In this document: piece by piece, positions 1 to 5,871 of the stretch
Layout of the letters: each line of letters starts with the position of its first letter
Numbering within the stretch: position 1 is the first letter of the stretch
Assembly (NCBI RefSeq): GCF_937919355.1
Contig: NZ_CALFSA010000034.1
Location: 1-8,457 of the forward strand
Origin: an uncultured Methanofollis sp.
GTDB taxonomy: Archaea; Halobacteriota; Methanomicrobia; Methanomicrobiales; Methanofollaceae
DNA: 8,457 nucleotides
Direction: 5' to 3'
Position numbers and translations under genes: made by a program
The notes under the pieces: generated by a model
Databases searched by the model: none
Told to the model about the DNA's origin: nothing
Seen by the model: only the letters and a program-made list of their open reading frames with translations

Positions 1-324
1 GTCAAACTCGTCGGGCGAGAACCGTACCTGATGGGGGGATATGGTGACCAGATCCCGGTCCGTTTCATCGAAGTCAAAAATGCGATCGGGAGGAGACCGG
101 GTTGGACCGCTACCCAGGCTGTAAAATCCGGGCAGGTCGCCGTGATCCATACCTCCCTCGTTGAAGGGCCGCAGTACTTCATCGGCCGTCAGTACCTCGC
201 CGCCTGGTTCTACCCGGAGCAGTGCGCCGGTCTCGAGCCTGCCGCAGTTCAGGCCGAGTACCTCTCCCGGTTCCAGGGGCTTCCTGAACCTGCGGGGACC
301 TATGTCTCTGGAGGCATGGGATGA
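1..324 (+). CDS. ABC-type substrate-binding protein, TroA/BtuF-like, C-terminal part (5' truncated by window)
   Basis: The reading frame is open from the first base and encodes the last 107 residues of a protein. The fragment has the C-terminal signature of TroA/BtuF/FepB-type periplasmic binding proteins for iron chelates or corrinoids: a PGW segment leading into the last lobe (33-35), AVKSGQVAVIH (40-50), GPQYFIG (56-62), YLAAWFYPE (65-73) and a closing EYLSRFQGL helix (86-94). Such proteins bind a metal complex outside the membrane and deliver it to an ABC permease; neither permease nor ATPase is in the window. The stop codon overlaps the next gene's start by 4 bp (ATGA), and a strong GGAGG sits inside this gene's 3' end. 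It therefore appears translationally coupled to a MoxR/DUF58 operon rather than to transporter genes. Ligand cannot be told. A stand-alone sensor or scaffold role is possible but is inference. Confidence 0.8.
   Translation, partial: VKLVGREPYLMGGYGDQIPVRFIEVKNAIGRRPGWTATQAVKSGQVAVIHTSLVEGPQYFIGRQYLAAWFYPEQCAGLEPAAVQAEYLSRFQGLPEPAGTYVSGGMG
310..314 (+). promoter_or_regulatory. Ribosome binding site of the DUF4350 gene
   Basis: GGAGG lies six bases before the ATG at 321 and inside the 3' end of the preceding gene. It fixes the DUF4350 start and supports translational coupling across the ATGA overlap. Confidence 0.7.
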
Positions 325-1193
325 AGGGCGGAATCCTTCTTGCGACGACTGCCCTTCTGGTCCTCGTCCTCGTCGCCGGAGTCCACCTCTCCACGTCCTA
401 CGACCAATACAGCCGCTACAATGTTCAGTGGAACGGGACTTCCTCCTTCTTCTCTGTCCTTGAAGAGGTGGGTGCTCATGAGATCAGCGACCCTGCCGAC
501 CTCTCGAACTACGCCGATGCGACGCTCCTGATCATTGCCCCTGCAGGGCCCCCGCAACCTGTGCAGGTTGCGGCCTGGAGAGAGTTCCTCGCGCGCAACA
601 ACACGATCATACTCTGTGACGATTTCGGGACCGGCGACGCCATGCTCAGGGCACTTGGGGCCACGATCTGGATTCATCCCTACCCAGTCGTCTCTGTGGA
701 CCGGGATTATTCCACTCCCGCCGCGGTTGCAGCGCATCCTGTTGAAAATACCTCTCTTCTTCAGAATGTCTCAACCGTCATTCTCGATAGACCAGCTGCT
801 CTTGAGGGCGGCGACACCCTTCTTAGGACTTCCCTCCTTTCCTGGGTCGATACCAACAGGAATGCCACTCTCGATGGTAGCGAGGAAATGGGCCGCTTCA
901 CGGTCTCTGCACGGGAGCAGATTGGCGGTGGCGAGGTGATCGTTGTTGGTGATCCCGGGATCTTTCTCAACTCAATGATGGGCATAGGGAAGGGCAACAA
1001 GCAGTTCATTGACACCCTCCTCACCCGTCGTCCGATACTTCTCGTCGAGCAGGGATGGAGCAGGACGGCAGAGGCCGGGCCTGTGACCGGGGCTATCAGG
1101 TGGGTGAAGGAGCGGCCCCTTCTCCAGATCAGTACCGCCGCCCTTTTCATAATAGGGGCTGCATATTATTTTAGAAAATGGATCGGGAAGTAG
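321..1193 (+). CDS. DUF4350 domain-containing membrane-anchored protein
   Basis: A 290-residue protein with an N-terminal membrane segment (about 5-23), a large domain, and a second membrane segment near the C-terminus (268-284) followed by a short basic tail. The N-terminal part after the first TM (YNVQWNGTSSFFSVLEE, 33-49) and the FGTGDAMLRALG stretch (102-113) match the DUF4350 pattern, which resembles a class-I glutamine-amidotransferase-like fold in proteins commonly encoded beside MoxR and DUF58. GGGEVIVVGDPGIFLN (202-217) is a typical late strand-turn of the family. Sequons at N38, N93, N143, N149 and N181 suggest that the middle domain is outside the cell. DTNRNATLDGSE (177-188) fits the spacing of a calcium-binding EF-hand loop. 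Start: GGAGG six bases upstream and an ATGA overlap with the previous gene. Function is unknown; an envelope partner of the MoxR/DUF58 pair is inferred from position. Confidence 0.8.
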   Translation: MKGGILLATTALLVLVLVAGVHLSTSYDQYSRYNVQWNGTSSFFSVLEEVGAHEISDPADLSNYADATLLIIAPAGPPQPVQVAAWREFLARNNTIILCDDFGTGDAMLRALGATIWIHPYPVVSVDRDYSTPAAVAAHPVENTSLLQNVSTVILDRPAALEGGDTLLRTSLLSWVDTNRNATLDGSEEMGRFTVSAREQIGGGEVIVVGDPGIFLNSMMGIGKGNKQFIDTLLTRRPILLVEQGWSRTAEAGPVTGAIRWVKERPLLQISTAALFIIGAAYYFRKWIGK

Positions 1194-2167
1194 ATGGCAT
1201 GGACATGACAGAGGAGAGCGTGAAACAGATCTCCGACACCTATGCTGAGATTCTCAAGGCCGCACAGCACTATGTGGTCGGCAACGAACCCCTCATCAAG
1301 ATGACTGTCATAGGCATCCTTACTGAGGGTGCGGTTCTCCTTGAAGGTGTTCCGGGGACAGCGAAGACAACGATTGCAAAGATAATGGCGAATCTTCTTT
1401 CTTCGTCTTTCAGGCGTGTCCAGGGGGCGGTGGATGTCCAGCCCGCTGACATCCTGGGTGTGCGGATCTTCTCTCCTGAGACCGGAACTTTTGTGCTGCA
1501 GAAGGGCCCTGTCTTCTCGAACTTTCTCCTCGTCGACGAGATCAACCGCCTGACCCCGAAGACTCAGTCCGCCCTCCTTGAAGCGATGAGCGAGCACCAG
1601 GTGACGATCGACGGTGAGACCTACCCCCTCCCGAAGCCGTATATCGTGATGGCGACGCAGAACCCCTATGAGTTCGAGGGGACTTTCTCTCTTGTGGAAG
1701 CGCAGCGCGACCGGTTTATGTTCAGCCTCCCCCTCTCCTATCTTGAAGCCGACGACGAACTTGAAATTCTCCGGCGCGATCAGGCGGGGCGTCTCCAATG
1801 GGCAGAATACGAGGCTTCGCTCACCCCCCTCCTCACTCCCCAGGAGACTGCCCGCATGATTCGCGTGGTCCGGCAGATCCACACCAGCGATGCGATCCTC
1901 CGCTACATCGCCGATATTGTGGATGCGACACGAAATCACGGTGATATCCAGCTCGGAGCGAGCAGCCGCGGTTCTCTTGCGCTTCTGCGGGGTGCAAAGG
2001 CCCATGCCGCCCTGCAGGGGAGGACGTACGTCATCCCTGACGACGTCAAGGCGGTCGCCCCTGCAGTCCTCAGTCACCGTCTTATCCTTGAGCGCGAGGC
2101 GCTCATCGGTGATGTGACAACCAGTGGGGTCGTGCGCGAGATCCTCCAGATCGTCGAGGTGTCCTGA
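1178..2167 (+). CDS. MoxR family AAA+ ATPase
   Basis: A cytoplasmic AAA+ ATPase of the MoxR (AAA_3) family, thought to act as a chaperone that uses ATP to activate or assemble partner proteins, often with DUF58 or von Willebrand A proteins. Visible motifs: Walker A GVPGTAKT (57-64; alanine before lysine is normal in MoxR), Walker B LLVDEIN (117-123), sensor 1 ATQNP (159-163), the arginine-finger region EAQRDRF (174-180), sensor 2 GASSR (260-264) and the C-terminal lid with PDDVKAV and LSHR (287-301). Length (329) is normal and all catalytic residues are present. The first possible ATG overlaps DUF4350 by 16 bp. ATGs at 1199 (5-bp gap) and 1205 are equally plausible or better, because none of the three has a clear Shine-Dalgarno and the family N-terminus needs no extra residues. 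Three bases separate its stop from the DUF58 start. Confidence 0.93.
   Translation: MDREVDGMDMTEESVKQISDTYAEILKAAQHYVVGNEPLIKMTVIGILTEGAVLLEGVPGTAKTTIAKIMANLLSSSFRRVQGAVDVQPADILGVRIFSPETGTFVLQKGPVFSNFLLVDEINRLTPKTQSALLEAMSEHQVTIDGETYPLPKPYIVMATQNPYEFEGTFSLVEAQRDRFMFSLPLSYLEADDELEILRRDQAGRLQWAEYEASLTPLLTPQETARMIRVVRQIHTSDAILRYIADIVDATRNHGDIQLGASSRGSLALLRGAKAHAALQGRTYVIPDDVKAVAPAVLSHRLILEREALIGDVTTSGVVREILQIVEVS
2156..2161 (+). promoter_or_regulatory. Ribosome binding site of the DUF58 gene
   Basis: GAGGTG ends nine bases before the GTG at 2171 and lies inside the last codons of MoxR. It supports this GTG as the start in the absence of an ATG. Confidence 0.6.
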
Positions 2168-2170
2168 GCT

Positions 2171-3448
2171 GTGAAGGGCGGTCCCGCCGTGCAGGGACTG
2201 GGGGTGCTTGCCCTGGCTCTTGGTGTTTATGCGGTGCTTTTTGACGATCCTGCTGGATCTGCTGTTGCTGGCGTGATCGCTCTCTTCATCCTCTTCAGGG
2301 CGGCCCTTTTTTGTCGTGCCGTCGCTGCCCTTGTGAGGTCGGTTACCGTGGAGCGGACACTGGGAAAGAGGATTGTACGGCAGGGGGGGCGCCTGCCTGT
2401 AAAGGCCTTGCTTACATACAATGCGTCCCTCCCTCTTTCTGTCAGTGCGGAGGACATTTTACCGGCTGTTGCAGTCATTGATGGGGTGCAGGCAGGAGAA
2501 GAGCAAAGGCCGGGCCATCTCTTCATCAGGTATGTACTCAGGCCTATGGCTGCTGGTGAGACTTCTTTTCGAGGCCTCAAATTCTCAGTTCATGACTCTT
2601 TTTTTTCAGGGACGATCAGACTGGGGCGTTCTGATCTCTGCACTCCTCCTTTCCGCGTTGTTCCTGAGTCTGTTCGTCAAAAGGGGTATGGCCTTGGTGC
2701 AGGGGAGGGATTAAGCGGAGGAGGAAAGACTCTTCTTGGAGGCGAGGATATCAGGGGATTCCACGAATACATCCCGGGCGAGGATCTGGCACGGGTGGAC
2801 TGGAAGATCTCGGCAAAGTTTGGGGCACTCTATATCCGCGAACCCGAGGGGGAGAGCGGGGGGGCGCCTCTGGTCATCATCGACCTTCCTGATTGTCATG
2901 ACGCCCCGGAAGCGGAAGACTTTGCCAGGTTCTCGATTGTCGCAAGCGGTGAAGCTGAAGGGATATGCACACACTTCGACGCATGCCCTCTCCTTCTCAT
3001 TTCCGGGGGGGAGATCCTCACCTTTCTTCGGGGTTCCCCGGATAACAAGGAATTTGTCTCTGCACTTGCGGCGATCAGGCCGGTTGAACGGGCGACCCAT
3101 CTCTATCGCTATCTTGACCCGAGTGGTGTGCGGGCCCGCATCCGTGTTCCTCCTGTCGGCGGGGAGGGACTGTTCAGGGCTCGTCTCACCTCACTCGTCC
3201 CCGTCTTTGGGGGTACGAAGGGGTTTCTTCCTTTCAGGCTTGCAGTGGCCAGGACGATGCGCGTGTCCGGGGCCTCTGCGGTCGTGATCTATACGACCGG
3301 CCGGGGTGATTGCAGTCACCTCTCCCAGATCCTCATAGAAGCGGTGCGACAGGAACTTAGTGTCAGGCTCAGGGTGCCGGCAGAGATGCGTAAACCCGTG
3401 GAATGGCAGATTGGGTCAGGCACCACTGTCCAGGTGGAGGTGTTCTGA
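2171..3448 (+). CDS. DUF58 domain-containing protein
   Basis: A 425-residue protein with two N-terminal membrane segments (about 7-50), a beta-rich region (roughly 55-175) and the DUF58 core. The diagnostic core motif is complete at 190-226: GGEDIRGFHEYIPGED, R208, VDWKISAK (209-216) and IREPEGE (222-228). DUF58 proteins are membrane-anchored and carry a von Willebrand A-like domain; they occur next to MoxR ATPases, their presumed activators. The strand that usually carries the D-x-S-x-S metal site reads DLPDC here (238-242), so both serines are missing. The gene contains three runs of seven G (2383-2389, 2858-2864, 3005-3011) and one of eight T (2599-2606), all kept in frame. Start is GTG, backed by GAGGTG nine bases upstream. 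The role is probably in envelope protein assembly or stability together with the flanking genes, which is inference. Confidence 0.88.
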   Translation: MKGGPAVQGLGVLALALGVYAVLFDDPAGSAVAGVIALFILFRAALFCRAVAALVRSVTVERTLGKRIVRQGGRLPVKALLTYNASLPLSVSAEDILPAVAVIDGVQAGEEQRPGHLFIRYVLRPMAAGETSFRGLKFSVHDSFFSGTIRLGRSDLCTPPFRVVPESVRQKGYGLGAGEGLSGGGKTLLGGEDIRGFHEYIPGEDLARVDWKISAKFGALYIREPEGESGGAPLVIIDLPDCHDAPEAEDFARFSIVASGEAEGICTHFDACPLLLISGGEILTFLRGSPDNKEFVSALAAIRPVERATHLYRYLDPSGVRARIRVPPVGGEGLFRARLTSLVPVFGGTKGFLPFRLAVARTMRVSGASAVVIYTTGRGDCSHLSQILIEAVRQELSVRLRVPAEMRKPVEWQIGSGTTVQVEVF

Positions 3449-3463
3449 ACGGACTCGCGGATT

Positions 3464-3470
3464 GGGGAGG
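3464..3470 (+). promoter_or_regulatory. Ribosome binding site of the small membrane protein gene
   Basis: GGGGAGG lies eight bases before the GTG at 3479. The in-frame codons between the DUF58 stop and this GTG contain no other ATG, GTG or TTG, so the site settles the start. Confidence 0.6.
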
Positions 3471-3478
3471 GCGCCGTC

Positions 3479-3907
3479 GTGATCGCTGGCATCCTGGCCG
3501 CCTCCTGTGGAGGGGACGATCTTACCTGCCTTGTAGCGATCGCTGCATATATCGGAGTTGTAGCGCTGACGAGATCAACGGAGGGAGGCTGGTTTATGCA
3601 TCTCTGCGCCGGTTGCCTTGTGGCGGTGGCTGCTGGACTCTCCTCTCCACTCTGGGCCATCATCGTCATGCTCCTTGCGCTCGGTTGTGCAGGTGCCGAA
3701 CTGGATCTTTTTGCTATGGGAGGAGAGAAGGGTGCCTATCTGCTCTTCTCTGTGCTGGTGCTTGTCCTCACCCTCATCCTTACAACAGGGATAAGGCATG
3801 CCGTTCTTCCCCTTGCTGTCTTTGCTCTGGTATTTCTCATAGGCATGGGTGTCGTTGCAATTGCATGGGCAAGAACTGTCTGGAAAGCGCAGATTGGTGA
3901 CATATGA
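3479..3907 (+). CDS. Small polytopic membrane protein of the MoxR/DUF58 operon
   Basis: A 142-residue hydrophobic protein with four or five predicted membrane segments (about 15-31, 42-57, 58-72, 87-104 and 107-129) and little soluble sequence. I do not recognise the family. A basic-acidic connection (EKGAY, 83-87) and cysteines C10, C17, C43, C46 and C70 are the only notable polar features. It begins with GTG behind a good GGGGAGG, 30 bp after DUF58, and its stop overlaps the next start as ATGA. Haloarchaeal MoxR/DUF58 clusters also carry small uncharacterised membrane proteins, so it may be the functional counterpart of one of these; that is inference. It is probably a membrane partner of the complex and is likely co-translated with the next gene. 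Confidence 0.8.
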   Translation: MIAGILAASCGGDDLTCLVAIAAYIGVVALTRSTEGGWFMHLCAGCLVAVAAGLSSPLWAIIVMLLALGCAGAELDLFAMGGEKGAYLLFSVLVLVLTLILTTGIRHAVLPLAVFALVFLIGMGVVAIAWARTVWKAQIGDI

Positions 3908-4668
3908 AATTCTCTGAGATGAATACAACGTTTCAAGCGGCTATCGTGCTTCTTCTTGCTGCTGTAGCCGCCCTGCTCCTTGCAGCCCTCAGCAACCGGG
4001 GTGACCTCACGACGGCCATGCTTGTCCTCGCCGGTTTCGGGTGTTTTGTAACCGCCATCTTTCTCCTTGCTCTCTCGAAGAGGGAGTCACTCGACCCTGA
4101 CGTCACCGCACTTCTCCCAGTTCAGGGCACGATCGCAGTCGCGACCCTCGTTGCAGACCTTGGCGTCCAGGGCGATGCTCTTTTCTTTCCCCCGGATGAA
4201 GAAGGCAGGGTTCTAGAAATGATACCGGCCGGATCGAAGGTGCCCAGCGTTGTCCTCCCATCCTCCTCCTACTGCATGACACCCGAGGGTGACGCCGTGG
4301 TCATCACTCCTCTCTGTGCGCCCCTCCTCTCTCACCTCAGGACTCACGCATCCTTTGAGGTTCCTGATGAGAAGGATCACCTCTGTGAGGCTATCAGCGA
4401 AGTGATCGAGGATGGGCTTGGGCTTGCGGGTTCTGCATCGGTGCAGTTCGATGGCGAAAACCTCGTCCTTGACCTGACTGATTTTGCCCTGATTGAGGGA
4501 TGCAGAAGGGTTCGGGCGGCCTCTCCGAAGTGCTGCACGATGGTGGGGTGTCCTGTCTGTGGCCTCATCGCCTGCATTGCAGCAGAAGGGCTCGGTCAGT
4601 CCTGCAAGATCGCCTCGGCGATGCCTGCGGGGGACGGCCTCCACCTTATTATTGTTCCGGTTGCCTGA
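3904..4668 (+). CDS. Two-TM protein with cysteine-rich DUF7982-like domain
   Basis: A 254-residue protein with two N-terminal membrane segments (about 10-29 and 36-57) followed by a soluble domain. The layout resembles the haloarchaeal DUF7982 pattern from memory: a short hairpin of TMs, an LGVQGDALFFPP stretch (86-97), a TPEGDAVVITPLCAPLLSHL core (126-145), and a C-terminal block that ends GLIACIAAEGLG. The distinctive part is a cysteine cluster, C200, C210, C211, C216, C219, C224 and C234, including CPVCG (216-220). The start overlaps the previous stop by 4 bp and has GGTGA three bases upstream. It is the last gene of the operon, and its final 20 bases overlap the convergent DUF1616 gene. 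The function is unknown. The cysteines could bind a metal or act in redox chemistry, which the sequence alone cannot settle. Confidence 0.8.
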   Translation: MKFSEMNTTFQAAIVLLLAAVAALLLAALSNRGDLTTAMLVLAGFGCFVTAIFLLALSKRESLDPDVTALLPVQGTIAVATLVADLGVQGDALFFPPDEEGRVLEMIPAGSKVPSVVLPSSSYCMTPEGDAVVITPLCAPLLSHLRTHASFEVPDEKDHLCEAISEVIEDGLGLAGSASVQFDGENLVLDLTDFALIEGCRRVRAASPKCCTMVGCPVCGLIACIAAEGLGQSCKIASAMPAGDGLHLIIVPVA

Positions 4669-5635
4669 CCCCGATCCAGAGGTGGAGGTCACGGTACGCT
4701 GCATCAAGTCTGTCCTTCCCCCAGACCCCCTCAGATGGAACTGTGTCGTTAAAGAGGATAAAGTCCAGGCGGTTCATGTCGGTCCTTTCGAGCGTGAAGG
4801 GGAATGGCATCTCAACTGTCTGGTTGTGAGGGACAGTGACGACGAAACGGTCGATCATCACCATATCCCTGAGGACCGAGGTGTTGGTTGTCGGGTCGAA
4901 GGTCTGGGAGGTGAGCAGCACTTCGACTGTATAGGTGATGTCACGGTACTCGTGGTTCCCGACGCCGACGATCACGGACTGGTTGCTCCCGGCAACAAAG
5001 GAGGTCGGGTAATCAGTGGCTTTTCCACCGGGTCCGAGAATGTAGAACTCGGTGAAGTGCTCCCCCTCCTTCGGGACGGCAAGCACGTAGAGGGTTGTGC
5101 CGATGGCGGCGAGGATGGCAATGATAAGGATGACGGAGAGGGCTCTGTCAGTACCCGACTGGTTTTCGGGGAAGAGGTCTTCCTTCGCTTCAACTGCCAT
5201 CTCCCTGAAGGGCACGGAGAAGCGTTTCTCGACGGGGACCACCGCCCGGCGCACGTGGGCGATGGCGAGCATGGTGAAGGTGAAGATAGTGAGGACGGTA
5301 AGTATAGGGTCGAGCCTGATCCCCCAGGGAGTGTAGTTCAGGGCAAGCCCGATCAGGGGAGTGACCGCGATCGAGAGGCCGAAGGAGAGTGCTACCCGCT
5401 CGATGCCGTCAAGATCGTCATTCTCCGGGAAGAGTGCGGCGATCAGGGCATAACCCGGGATGAAGAGGACCGTGAGAAGGCCGAAGACCACCCGCAGCGG
5501 GCTCGCGTTGAGGATGGGTACATAGACGCACAGGATGCTCGCTACAGTGCATAAGGTAATGATAACGAGATCTTTGGGTATATTGCCTGGCTCGAAGGCC
5601 TCGATGATCTGCTGATAATGCTCTCCCTGGTCCAT
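4649..5635 (-). CDS. DUF1616 domain-containing membrane protein
   Basis: A 328-residue protein with four N-terminal membrane segments (about 23-42, 47-69, 82-100, 108-127), a charged cytoplasmic stretch, a fifth segment (165-187) and a C-terminal exocytoplasmic beta-rich domain. FTEFYILGPGGKATDYP (194-210), followed by a G-N-Q-S-V-I-V-G-V-G-N-x-E block (217-229), is the recognisable DUF1616 signature. DUF1616 is found in archaea, often near cell-surface or glycosylation genes, with no established activity. Sequons at N218, N251, N271 and N296 all fall in the C-terminal domain, which agrees with an external location. The ATG at 5635 is preceded by GGGGATGA, and no other start codon occurs between it and the upstream in-frame stop. 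It is transcribed toward the MoxR/DUF58 operon, and the two 3' ends overlap by 20 bp. Confidence 0.85.
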   Translation of the reverse strand: MDQGEHYQQIIEAFEPGNIPKDLVIITLCTVASILCVYVPILNASPLRVVFGLLTVLFIPGYALIAALFPENDDLDGIERVALSFGLSIAVTPLIGLALNYTPWGIRLDPILTVLTIFTFTMLAIAHVRRAVVPVEKRFSVPFREMAVEAKEDLFPENQSGTDRALSVILIIAILAAIGTTLYVLAVPKEGEHFTEFYILGPGGKATDYPTSFVAGSNQSVIVGVGNHEYRDITYTVEVLLTSQTFDPTTNTSVLRDMVMIDRFVVTVPHNQTVEMPFPFTLERTDMNRLDFILFNDTVPSEGVWGKDRLDAAYRDLHLWIGVRQPEQ

Positions 5636-5656
5636 GTCATCCCCTTTTTTCCTGAT

Positions 5657-5669
5657 ATCCTGTAAGGAT
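5657..5669. repeat. Inverted repeat between TATA box and DUF1616 start
   Basis: ATCCT-GTA-AGGAT is a perfect 5-bp dyad around a 3-bp centre. It lies between the TATA-like element and the inferred transcription start of the DUF1616 gene, a position from which a dimeric repressor could act. The arms are short, so chance is possible. Confidence 0.3.
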
Positions 5670-5670
5670 G

Positions 5671-5684
5671 TTTATAATATTATT
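5671..5684 (-). promoter_or_regulatory. Archaeal TATA-type promoter of the DUF1616 gene
   Basis: Read on the - strand, this AT-rich block is AATAATATTATAAA, preceded by a purine-rich GAAGAGAG stretch that could serve as a BRE. It is the most AT-rich spot in the surrounding sequence. Its distance of about 40 bp from the ATG implies a transcription start near 5650 and a leader of roughly 15 bases containing the GGGGATGA site. Confidence 0.5.
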
Positions 5685-5823
5685 CTCTCTTCTGCTTTCC
5701 TGTGAGATACAGGAGACTGATAAGGGCTCCAGGGACAGGGTAGATGTTCAGCCCGGATCTCCGGGTGGATGGAAGGACAGGAGTCAGTGACAGGGTCGTC
5801 GTCGTCCCGGTTGCAACTGTCAG
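5680..5823 (-). pseudogene. Relic: C-terminal end of a PEGA-like surface protein
   Basis: One - strand frame stays open for 47 codons but has no start signal, and a stop (TAA) lies directly before it. Its translation looks like the end of a methanogen surface protein: TVATGTTTTLSLTP resembles the closing strands of a PEGA repeat, then a Pro/Ser/Arg linker, a hydrophobic stretch (VPGALISLLYL) and a basic tail GKQKRE before a TAA stop. This order (beta repeat, linker, single TM, positive tail) is typical of C-terminally anchored archaeal surface proteins. Just upstream another frame reads AAGSSGN, which would complete the repeat if one base had been lost near 5824. The remainder of the gene is gone; the hydrolase gene ends only about 50 bp away. 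No sequence search supports this, and a 47-codon open frame can arise by chance. Confidence 0.4.
5752..5765. repeat. Short palindrome in the intergenic relic
   Basis: CCCGGA-TC-TCCGGG is a perfect 6-bp inverted repeat around two bases, inside the putative relic. It may be only a coding remnant or a protein-binding site. Confidence 0.3.
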
Positions 5824-5839
5824 TTACCGGATGATCCGG
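5815..5839. repeat. Two back-to-back perfect palindromes
   Basis: AACTG-T-CAGTT (5815-5825) is followed after one base by CCGGAT-G-ATCCGG (5827-5839). Both are perfect with a single central base. They lie 33 bp downstream of the hydrolase stop, so they could be a 3' structure of that transcript or a tandem protein-binding site. No T tract follows on the - strand, so a standard terminator is not supported. Confidence 0.4.
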
Positions 5840-5871
5840 CGGCAGTGACCTCTCTTCCCTTTTTTGATCAG

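Noticed and set aside
1191..1193. TAG stop of the DUF4350 gene considered as a possible pyrrolysine codon.
   Set aside because: Reading through gives only four residues (MAWT) before a TGA, and the protein already ends in a normal TM plus basic tail.
1166..2077. A 303-codon open frame on the - strand opposite MoxR.
   Set aside because: Composition is rich in Arg, His and Leu with no motif, while the + strand frame encodes a complete AAA+ ATPase.
2421..2714. A 97-codon + strand frame inside the DUF58 gene reaching across the T8 tract.
   Set aside because: It looks hydrophobic only because of the local base composition, has no ribosome site, and the DUF58 frame is uninterrupted and recognisable.
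4493..5554. A 353-codon open frame on the + strand opposite DUF1616.
   Set aside because: It is very rich in Asp, Glu, Gly, Arg and Val without any domain, as expected from the antisense of a GC-rich membrane gene. The - strand frame has clear membrane segments, sequons, a start signal and a family motif.
5690..5823. A second - strand open frame here, with a run of aspartates (NRDDDDPVTDSCP).
   Set aside because: It has no start codon or ribosome site, and the acidic run comes from the same repeated GAC/ACG stretch that gives the threonine run in the surface-protein-like frame.
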